A stretch of 64,000 nt of DNA. Source: Effusibacillus consociatus. Lineage in GTDB: Bacteria > Bacillota > Bacilli > Tumebacillales > Effusibacillaceae. Of this stretch, positions 58,118 through 64,000 are shown piece after piece. The stretch covers positions 59,118 through 123,117 of the forward strand of contig NZ_JBHSHC010000142.1 in assembly GCF_042652925.1 (NCBI RefSeq), given 5' to 3'. The notes beneath the pieces were generated by a model. That model did no database searches, was not told where the DNA came from, and worked only from the letters and a program-made list of their open reading frames with translations. Positions within the stretch are counted from its first letter, which is position 1. Every line of letters starts with the position of its first letter. The translations under genes were made by a program, and so were the position numbers.

Positions 58118-61072
58118 GTGAGCCAAAAGGTGAATTTTCGTATCAACGGTGTACCCCATGTGGCCGAAAAAGGTACGAGAATCCTTGACTATCTGTTGAA
58201 ACAGGAAATCGAACACCCTCATATTTGTTACTCGCCTACTCTAGGCCCTATCCAAACATGTGATACTTGTATGTGCGAGATTGACGGAAAAATTATGAGG
58301 GCGTGTTCTACGTCGGTCGAAGAAGGCATGAACATTTTGACCGGCTCGGAACTTGCAAAAGCAGCACAGACCGAAGCAATGGATCGAATTTTGGAAAACC
58401 ATTTGTTGTATTGTACCGTTTGCGACAATAACAACGGGAATTGCAGGGTTCACAACACAGCAGAATTGCTTGAAATTGAGCATCAAACACGTCCGTTCCG
58501 TGAAAAAGGGTATGAAGCGGATTTCTCACATCCTTTTTATCGTTACGATCCCGATCAATGTATCCTCTGCGCACGTTGTGTAGAGGTTTGTCAGGATTTG
58601 CAGGTCAATGAAACGTTGACAATTGATTGGGAACGGGATATTCCACGGGTTGTGTGGGACGACAACAAGTCCATTAACGAATCTTCCTGCGTATCTTGCG
58701 GACAATGTGTAACGGTATGTCCATGTAATGCATTGATGGAAAAATCGATGCTGGGGGAAGCCGGATTTATGACCGGGATCGGGAAAGATCTTCTGAATCC
58801 AATGATTGATCTGGTGAAGGAAGTAGAACCTGGCTACAGCGGTATTTTCGCCATTTCTGAAGTGGAAGCGTCGATGCGGGAAACTCGTACGAAGAAAACG
58901 AAGACCGTTTGTACGTTTTGTGGAGTTGGATGCTCGTTTGAAGTCTGGACGAAAGACCGCCACATCTTGAAAATTGAACCATCCGAACAAGCGCCTGTAA
59001 ACAGTATTTCGACTTGCGTAAAGGGGAAGTTTGGGTGGGATTTTGTGAATAGCGATCAGCGTCTGACCACTCCTTTGATTCGCAAAGGGGACGAGTTTGT
59101 TCCGGCAAGCTGGGAAGAAGCATTGTCGCTCATTGCAGGAAAGCTTGGTGAGATTAAGAAAAACTTTGGCGGTAATGCACTAGGATTTGTAAGTTCTTCC
59201 AAAACAACGAATGAAGAAGCGTACTTGATGCAAAAACTGGCTCGCCAAGTGTTTGAGACCAATAATGTGGACAATTGTTCACGTTACTGTCAATCGCCGG
59301 CGACCGATGGTTTGCTTTCAACAGTGGGGTATGGGGGAGATTCGGGAACGATTCAAGACATAGCACAGGCTGATCTGGTGATCATTGTTGGAGCAAACCC
59401 AACCGAAGGACATCCGGTTCTTGCCACCCGTGTGAAGCGTGCGAAGAAACTGAATGGCCAAAAATTGATCGTATCCGATCTTCGGAAACATGAAATGGCG
59501 GAGCGGTCGGATTTGTACCTGCATCCAAAACAGGGAACCGATTTTGTATGGCTGACGGCTGTCGCGAAATACATTATTGATCAGGGATGGCATGACGAAC
59601 AGTTCATCCAAAATCGAGTCAATAATTCTGCAGATTATCTGAAATTCCTGGAAAAATACACATTGGACTATGCGGTAGAAGTAACGGGAATTCCAAAAGA
59701 ACAGCTGATCAAAGCTGCTGAAATGATTGTGGAAGCAGACGGAACCTGTGTTCTTTGGGGAATGGGTGTTACTCAAAATATTGCGGGTTCCCACACATCA
59801 GCCGCGATTGCAAATCTCTTGCTCGTCACCGGGAACTTTGGGCGTCCCGGAGCGGGAGCATTTCCGCTGCGTGGACACAACAACGTGCAAGGTGCTTGTG
59901 ATATGGGAACACTTCCTCCCTGGCTCCCTGGCTACCAGCATGTATCCGATGATCTCGCCCGGGCAAAGTTTGAAAAGGCATATGGAGTGAAGATCTCAAA
60001 CAAGCCAGGTCTGGATAATATTCAAATGCTTGAAGCCGTCGAAAAGGGTGAGCTGAAAGCGATGTATCTCATGGGGGAAGACATGGCGTGGGTGGATTCA
60101 AACTCGAACCACGTACACGAAGTCCTCAGTAAACTGGAGTTCTTCGTTGTACAGGACGTATTCTTTACCAAAACTGCCCAGTTTGCCGATGTGATTTTAC
60201 CTGCTTCTCCATCACTTGAAAAAGACGGAACGTTCACCAACACAGAACGACGCATCCAGCGTTTGTACCAAGCTCTTGAACCGCTTGGTGAGTCCAAACC
60301 CGATTGGTGGATTATCCAGCAAATCGCAAATCGACTTGGTGCCAATTGGAACTACAAACATCCAAGCGAGATTATGGACGAAATCGCAAGCCTGTGCCCG
60401 ATTTTTGAAGGTGTATCCTACAAACGTCTTGAGAATTGGGATAGTTTAATCTGGCCAGTGAAAAAAGATGGCACCGATGAACCATTGCTTTACACAGAGC
60501 GTTTCAATTTTCCGGATGGAAAAGCACGGTTTTCCCTTGTAGAATACGTGCCGCCGGTAGAATTTCCGAAGGAATTTGATCTGAATGTGAATAACGGAAG
60601 GCTTTTGGAACATTTCCACGAAGGGAACATGACCAACAAATCGAAGGGAATTCAGTATAAAGTACCGGACGTGTTTGTGGAAGTATCACCGGAACTTGCA
60701 CGCGAACGCGGCGTGAAAGATGGCTCATTGGTACGCCTTGTTTCCCCGTACGGCGCAATTAAACTTCGTGCTCTGGTGACGGAGCGTGTACAGGGAAAAG
60801 AACTGTATGTTCCCATGCATTCCGTAAGTCATGAAAATGCGATTAATGTACTAACGGGAAACGCGGTAGATGTTCGAACTCATACACCTGCCTACAAGCA
60901 GACGATGGTCCGTTTGGAAGTTATTGAAGTAGAGGGTGCCTCCCCTCTCCCGATGTTTAATCCGCGTTATGCGAAGAGAAACCCGCAGTTAGGGGTACAG
61001 GTGGAAAGAAAATGGGAACGAAAAGACTATGAACCAATTGCTGACTTGAATGTTGCAGGAGGTAGGAAATAA
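58118..61072 (+). CDS. fdhA: Formate dehydrogenase alpha subunit, multi-cluster cytosolic type (YrhE/YjgC-like)
   Basis: A 984-residue molybdenum formate dehydrogenase. In order: an N-terminal [2Fe-2S] domain (CYSPTLGPIQTCDTCMC), a NuoG-like His-Cys cluster segment (HLLYCTVCDNNNGNC), two [4Fe-4S] motifs (CILCARCVEVC and CVSCGQCVTVC), then the catalytic part with CTFCGVGCSFEV and the molybdopterin domains. The metal ligand is Cys, not Sec, in NCSRYCQSPATDGL; Gln follows it where characterised enzymes have His. GTG 58118 is seven bases from AAAGGAGG. It overlaps the next gene by one base. It would oxidise formate with an NAD-linked or other acceptor. Confidence 0.94.
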   Translation: MSQKVNFRINGVPHVAEKGTRILDYLLKQEIEHPHICYSPTLGPIQTCDTCMCEIDGKIMRACSTSVEEGMNILTGSELAKAAQTEAMDRILENHLLYCTVCDNNNGNCRVHNTAELLEIEHQTRPFREKGYEADFSHPFYRYDPDQCILCARCVEVCQDLQVNETLTIDWERDIPRVVWDDNKSINESSCVSCGQCVTVCPCNALMEKSMLGEAGFMTGIGKDLLNPMIDLVKEVEPGYSGIFAISEVEASMRETRTKKTKTVCTFCGVGCSFEVWTKDRHILKIEPSEQAPVNSISTCVKGKFGWDFVNSDQRLTTPLIRKGDEFVPASWEEALSLIAGKLGEIKKNFGGNALGFVSSSKTTNEEAYLMQKLARQVFETNNVDNCSRYCQSPATDGLLSTVGYGGDSGTIQDIAQADLVIIVGANPTEGHPVLATRVKRAKKLNGQKLIVSDLRKHEMAERSDLYLHPKQGTDFVWLTAVAKYIIDQGWHDEQFIQNRVNNSADYLKFLEKYTLDYAVEVTGIPKEQLIKAAEMIVEADGTCVLWGMGVTQNIAGSHTSAAIANLLLVTGNFGRPGAGAFPLRGHNNVQGACDMGTLPPWLPGYQHVSDDLARAKFEKAYGVKISNKPGLDNIQMLEAVEKGELKAMYLMGEDMAWVDSNSNHVHEVLSKLEFFVVQDVFFTKTAQFADVILPASPSLEKDGTFTNTERRIQRLYQALEPLGESKPDWWIIQQIANRLGANWNYKHPSEIMDEIASLCPIFEGVSYKRLENWDSLIWPVKKDGTDEPLLYTERFNFPDGKARFSLVEYVPPVEFPKEFDLNVNNGRLLEHFHEGNMTNKSKGIQYKVPDVFVEVSPELARERGVKDGSLVRLVSPYGAIKLRALVTERVQGKELYVPMHSVSHENAINVLTGNAVDVRTHTPAYKQTMVRLEVIEVEGASPLPMFNPRYAKRNPQLGVQVERKWERKDYEPIADLNVAGGRK

Positions 61073-61551
61073 TGGCGAAACCGATTACGAAAATTGCCCC
61101 AGTCGTTCTTACCGAAAAAGAAAAAGAAGAACAATCACTTGAGAAAGTGGTACAGGATGTGGCCCGTAATGCGGAAGGCATTCAGGAAACGCTGAAACTC
61201 CTTCAGGAACTCCACGACAGTGGAATCTTGGAAGCCCTTAATGCTGCCATTGAATCGAAAGAACAGATTGCAAAGATCGCAGTGGGTCAGTTACTTCGTC
61301 CTCCTGTTACCAATATGATCAACAATGCAATGGCGACGGCCGGAGCGTTAGCGGAACTGGATCCTGAAATGACGAAAAAATTGGTGAGCAGCCTCACAAA
61401 GGGATTGCAGAAAGCGGAAGAAGGGCTTGAAAACAACAGCAGGGTTGGTGTTTTCGATTTGGTAAAAGCGTTGAAAGATCCGGACATCAACCGAGCCATT
61501 GGTTTTGGTCTTAATCTTTTAAAAGGGATTGGGGAAGGCTTAAAACAGTAG
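61072..61551 (+). CDS. DUF1641 protein, formate dehydrogenase accessory (YrhD-like)
   Basis: A 159-residue DUF1641 protein, helical (VVQDVARNAEGIQETLKLLQ; ALAELDPEMTKKLVSSLTKG), encoded directly after FdhA with ATG overlapping the fdhA stop (TAATG). This coupling is conserved in Bacillus (yrhE-yrhD), and it is assumed to be a subunit or assembly factor of the dehydrogenase. It has no metal-binding motif. A terminator follows, so fdhD may be expressed partly by read-through. Confidence 0.9.
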   Translation: MAKPITKIAPVVLTEKEKEEQSLEKVVQDVARNAEGIQETLKLLQELHDSGILEALNAAIESKEQIAKIAVGQLLRPPVTNMINNAMATAGALAELDPEMTKKLVSSLTKGLQKAEEGLENNSRVGVFDLVKALKDPDINRAIGFGLNLLKGIGEGLKQ

Positions 61552-61562
61552 TTTCAACAGTT

Positions 61563-61597
61563 GGGTCCACCGCGAACCCGGTAGACCCGTTTTTTTC
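61563..61597 (+). terminator. Terminator after the DUF1641 gene
   Basis: GGGTC-CA-CCG / CGG-TA-GACCC hairpin followed by GTTTTTTTC. Confidence 0.82.
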
Positions 61598-61612
61598 ATG
61601 GAGGTGAATCTT

Positions 61613-62407
61613 GTGTTTCAACCGGTTCAAGTATCCCGGCCAATAATCCACTATGAAAATAACCGCATCGAATACACGGAGGATACAATCGTTACCGAGT
61701 ATCCGATTACAATAGTATTGGATCAACAAGAGTTTGCAACCATGGTATGCACACCGGAGTATGTGGAAGATTTAGTCATTGGTTTTCTGGCATCGGAAGG
61801 TGTCATCCAAAATTTCAACGATATAAAAGAGATTCGGATTGTAGAAACAGCAGGATATGCCTACGTTGAAACCAATAACAAAAATAAATTCAACGAGATG
61901 TTTCATTCCAAACGGTACGTCACATCCTGCTGTGGAAAAAGCAGACAAAGCTTTTACTTTTATAGTGATGCAAAAACGGTAAAAACGCAGAGTTCCAAAA
62001 ATGTAAAACTTTCATATGAAGACTGTTTTCGATTGATGGACTCCATGCAGCAATCGGCCAGAACCTTTAAGGATACCGGTGGCGTGCATTATGCCGCACT
62101 TTGTGATAAAAACGGTATCATTGTTGCAAGAATGGATATTGGCCGACACAATGCTCTTGATAAGATCTATGGGTATTGTCTAAGAAACGGGATCTCGTTA
62201 AATGAGAAAGTAATTGTTTTTAGCGGCCGCATTTCTTCCGAAATCCTGCTAAAAGCAGCAAAGATCGGCTGTGAAATTGTATTGTCAAAATCGGCCCCCA
62301 CTGAGTTGGCCTTGAAGCTGGCTGAGGAGCTGGGGATTACAACGGTTGGATTTATTCGCAATGGGACTTTGAACGTGTACACGAATCCGGAACGGATTCA
62401 AATTTAA
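61613..62407 (+). CDS. fdhD: FdhD, sulfurtransferase for formate dehydrogenase
   Basis: A 264-residue FdhD, which carries sulfur from a cysteine desulfurase to the molybdenum cofactor of formate dehydrogenase. The active-site loop reads RYVTSCCGKSRQ near residue 108; the C-terminal domain includes GVHYAALCDKNGIIVARMDI, DIGRHNALDKIYGY and SGRISSEILLKAAKIGC. GTG 61613 is preferred because GGAGGTG lies just upstream; ATG 61598 overlaps that site. It is downstream of the fdhA operon and upstream of the two UGA-containing genes. Confidence 0.95.
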   Translation: MFQPVQVSRPIIHYENNRIEYTEDTIVTEYPITIVLDQQEFATMVCTPEYVEDLVIGFLASEGVIQNFNDIKEIRIVETAGYAYVETNNKNKFNEMFHSKRYVTSCCGKSRQSFYFYSDAKTVKTQSSKNVKLSYEDCFRLMDSMQQSARTFKDTGGVHYAALCDKNGIIVARMDIGRHNALDKIYGYCLRNGISLNEKVIVFSGRISSEILLKAAKIGCEIVLSKSAPTELALKLAEELGITTVGFIRNGTLNVYTNPERIQI

Positions 62408-62435
62408 ATGGTACATCGTGGTTTTGTATGTAAGT

Positions 62436-62463
62436 GGATGCTGCAATAGGCATCCTCTTTCTT
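62436..62463 (+). terminator. Possible terminator after fdhD
   Basis: GGATGC-TGCAATAG-GCATCC hairpin, then TCTTTCTTG. The T-run is weak, so the following genes may be partly co-transcribed. Confidence 0.55.
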
Positions 62464-62542
62464 GTTGTTAGGGGTTACGGTGGAGGAAAACGGCCCGGAA
62501 AATCGAAATAGGTACTATCTCCGAACGAGAGGAGGTGTTCAA

Positions 62543-62845
62543 GTGAAAGTGATTCGGGAAAATCGCGAATTCGGTATTTTTCTGCTTGACGATGGTTACA
62601 GTATTGTACATCCCGCCTGACCGCCGGGAATATGGAACATCGGGGATGTTCAAGACATAAACACACGCCGAAGGCTTTCCGAAGATGAAGTGAGAATGTA
62701 TATGACCATTGTAGCTCCCGAAATGCCTTGGGAAAAAGCGAAAGTAGAACTCTGGCGGGATTGCAGTTTGTTGGGGGAACCCGGCACTAAGGAGAAGGAG
62801 AGCAACATCCAAAAAGCGATATTCGAAAAAGGGCTAGCAGTCTAA
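62543..62845 (+). CDS. Putative selenoprotein of unknown family (in-frame UGA at codon 26)
   Basis: GTG 62543 follows a strong GAGGAGGTG. The frame reads MKVIRENREFGIFLLDDGY, reaches TGA at 62618-62620 (context HPA-U-PPGIWN), and continues without further interruption through DINTRRRLSEDEVRMYMTI and EKAKVELWRDCSLLGEPG to TAA at 62843, 100 codons in total. An alternative start is GTG 62480 in the same frame (121 codons). A 6-bp hairpin with loop CGGGG begins 15 bases after the UGA, at the place expected for a bacterial SECIS. No homologue is recognised. Alternatives are a nonsense mutation or two short peptides; the intact downstream frame and the identical situation in the next gene speak for Sec. 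Confidence 0.65.
62635..62651 (+). promoter_or_regulatory. SECIS-like hairpin 1
   Basis: GAACAT-CGGGG-ATGTTC, a perfect 6-bp stem with a 5-base loop having G in second position. The loop starts 21 bases after the UGA, inside the 16-37 range known for bacterial SECIS elements. Confidence 0.65.
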
Positions 62846-62862
62846 TAAAGGGGGACAGAGCC

Positions 62863-63198
62863 ATGTCTTTATCTGACAAACTTTGCGACATGCATATGGA
62901 ATATTATCATGAAGCCCATGAAGACGGGGTTCTTGACAAGAAAACGAAACAATTGATTCACATCTGTATGACCCTCGCGTTTCGTTGCGAACCCTGAGTG
63001 CAGGTCAACATCGCGCGTGCGCGAGAAATGGGAATCACGGAAGAGGAACTGGCGGAAGCAATCCATCTTGCGGCTTCCGTTGGCTCCGGGTCGATTCTCG
63101 CTATGGCGGCCCGGAACTCAAAACCTTCCGAGCCGGTTGCGATCGAGGGAGAATCGGCGCGAAAGCCGCTTTCCAAATATCTTTGGAAACGACGGTAG
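62863..63198 (+). CDS. Putative AhpD-like selenoprotein (carboxymuconolactone decarboxylase family, CEPU motif)
   Basis: ATG 62863 follows AAAGGGGG. The frame of 111 residues is a CMD/AhpD-type domain: LDKKTKQLIHICMTLAFRCEP, then TGA at 62995-62997 (codon 45), then VQVNIARAREMGITEEELAE and AIHLAASVGSGSILAMAARN, ending TAG 63198. Family members have a redox CxxC at this point (RCEPC), so UGA falls exactly on the second Cys, giving CEPU. A GC-rich hairpin starts 14 bases after the UGA. AhpD-like proteins reduce peroxiredoxins or act as alkylhydroperoxidases; Sec would raise reactivity. The alternative is a Cys-to-stop mutation. It lies 17 bases after the preceding UGA-containing gene, probably one operon. 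Confidence 0.82.
63011..63024 (+). promoter_or_regulatory. SECIS-like hairpin 2
   Basis: TCGCG-CGTG-CGCGA, a perfect 5-bp stem with a 4-base loop with G in second position. The loop starts 19 bases after the UGA. Confidence 0.65.
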
Positions 63199-63201
63199 GC
63201 A

Positions 63202-63238
63202 ACAAAGGGACGAGCCAATTGGATCGTCCCTTTGTGAC
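63202..63238 (+). terminator. Bidirectional terminator-like hairpin
   Basis: ACAAAGGGACGA / TCGTCCCTTTGT, a perfect 12-bp stem with a 10-base loop between the convergent selenoprotein and dehalogenase genes. It has only short T/A tracts. Confidence 0.7.
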
Positions 63239-63244
63239 GTATTC

Positions 63245-63907
63245 CTACAGTTTCTCGATTAATTGGTCAAGACCCGTGATGGTCAAATCGGGCTCGACAT
63301 GAAGCTCCTCGAATGTCTTGCCAAAGCGGTTGATCCAACATACATTGAATCCGAATACTTTTGCGCCCGACGCGTCCCAAGCGTTGGACGAGATGAACAA
63401 AATCTCCTCCCGCCGGACGTGAAGTTTCGAAGGGGCTAATTGATAAACTCCCATCAAAGGCTTGAAAGATTTTACTTCGTCCACACTGATGACAGACGAG
63501 AACGCGTCTGTTAATCCGGCGTTGGTTACCGCCGCGTTGAGCATATTGGGGGTTCCGTTCGAAAGAATGGCTAATTTGTGATGCCTCAGGGCTTGCAACG
63601 CTTGCGGAACTTCCGGATAGGGTTTCAACCGCAAATACTCTTCAAGTACAGCGGCGCGAACCTCTTCGTTCGCGTTTAATCCCAACGATTTCAAAGCAAA
63701 TCCGAGCGCATCTTCTGTCACGTGCCAAAAATTTTCGTATCGACCCATTAATGATCGGAGCCAAGAGTATTCGAGCTGTTTTTGTCTCCAAATTTCACTA
63801 ATGGTTTGTCCGAAACCGGGAAAAAACTGTTCACAACGAGAAGCCACCGTATGTACGTCGAACAAGGTCCCGTAGGCGTCAAACACGATCGCCTTGATCT
63901 GATTCAT
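63245..63907 (-). CDS. Haloacid dehalogenase, type II (HAD superfamily)
   Basis: A 220-residue L-2-haloacid dehalogenase-like HAD hydrolase. The nucleophile Asp is in IVFDAYGTLFDVH (motif I), motif II in LAILSNGTPNML, Lys in VDEVKSFKPLMGVYQLA, and motif IV in LFISSNAWDASGAKVFGF, which has the SNAWD pattern typical of true type II haloacid dehalogenases. AAGGAGGGG precedes the ATG at 63907 on the minus strand. It may dehalogenate short 2-haloacids; other HAD hydrolase roles remain possible. Confidence 0.92.
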   Translation of the reverse strand: MNQIKAIVFDAYGTLFDVHTVASRCEQFFPGFGQTISEIWRQKQLEYSWLRSLMGRYENFWHVTEDALGFALKSLGLNANEEVRAAVLEEYLRLKPYPEVPQALQALRHHKLAILSNGTPNMLNAAVTNAGLTDAFSSVISVDEVKSFKPLMGVYQLAPSKLHVRREEILFISSNAWDASGAKVFGFNVCWINRFGKTFEELHVEPDLTITGLDQLIEKL

Positions 63908-63961
63908 TCAAATCCCCTCCTTGTTTGTTTCTAAGACTCTCGGAATTAAAATTTCCTTACA

Positions 63962-63990
63962 GGCTCTAGTCTCTTGACTAGGGCCATTTA
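63962..63990 (+). terminator. Hairpin at the window edge
   Basis: GGCTCTAGTC-TCTT-GACTAGGGCC followed by ATTTATTG. Terminator-like; the gene it serves lies outside the window or on the other strand. Confidence 0.45.
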
Positions 63991-64000
63991 TTGTTTCACC

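Noticed and set aside
1..64000. Possible tRNA, rRNA, insertion sequences or prophage
   Set aside because: No cloverleaf, rRNA motif, transposase signature or phage structural gene was seen on either strand; the lone amidase is not enough for a prophage.

Overview
The window is a 64-kb chromosomal segment of an aerobic, spore-forming, low-to-mid GC Gram-positive bacterium of the order Bacillales. Pointers are the strong AGGAGG-type ribosome binding sites with frequent TTG and GTG starts, a sigma-G-like promoter in front of a gamma-SASP-like repeat protein, a perfect CcpA cre site, a Bacillus-type formate dehydrogenase set and a Ku protein. The gene content recalls the Alicyclobacillaceae (Effusibacillus/Tumebacillus); that placement is inference. 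No rRNA, tRNA, CRISPR array, transposase or phage module was seen.

Region 1 (1-9.3 kb): end of a propionate/methylmalonyl-CoA operon (meaB, carboxyltransferase, acyl-CoA synthetase, AccB-like protein, accC). The AccB-like protein has Gln where the biotinylated Lys should be. Then ku, a DUF2339 membrane protein and a PLD-family lipoprotein.

Region 2 (9.4-28.4 kb): a nearly complete aerobic phenylacetate pathway in two transcription units. One holds EthD, PaaI, a second thioesterase, hydratases, PaaK, PaaG, PaaH, a degenerate dehydrogenase paralogue, PaaJ, PaaX and a branched-chain-type ABC importer. The other holds PaaA, B, C, D and a stand-alone aldehyde dehydrogenase. Both leaders carry the same ATAAYGTTAT boxes. 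PaaE and the hydratase half of PaaZ are absent. A soluble chemoreceptor lies between the units.

Region 3 (28.4-39.5 kb): mixed housekeeping, spore and small genes: a gamma-glutamyltransferase, the repeat-rich SASP-like protein, a tpx gene with an internal deletion, an A-type Fe-S carrier, an amidase, an ArsB/NhaD-type permease with an operator-rich promoter, an orphan M4-protease propeptide, leuB and several small uncharacterised genes.

Region 4 (39.5-55 kb): an AT-richer taurine dissimilation cluster. A GntR/UTRA regulator is followed by a small protein, a ThiG paralogue, a YeiH-type exporter, Xsc, a PduL-type phosphotransacylase, alanine dehydrogenase, taurine:pyruvate aminotransferase, a permease, a chemoreceptor and a TauABC importer. 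A recurrent ACTGGTACGKACGTCAYGACG-like operator sits just downstream of the predicted -10 box of four promoters, which defines a regulon. Together the enzymes would turn taurine into acetyl-CoA, ammonium and exported sulfite.

Region 5 (55-64 kb): a SET-domain protein, then a formate module (DUF2294, OFA-family transporter behind a terminator-containing leader, large molybdenum formate dehydrogenase, DUF1641, FdhD). Directly after it come two consecutive small genes, each interrupted by one in-frame UGA that is followed at nearly the same distance by a bacterial SECIS-like hairpin. The second is an AhpD/carboxymuconolactone-decarboxylase-like protein in which UGA replaces the second Cys of the CxxC motif (CEPU). 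The first is an unrecognised protein. This putative selenoprotein pair is the most striking observation in the window.
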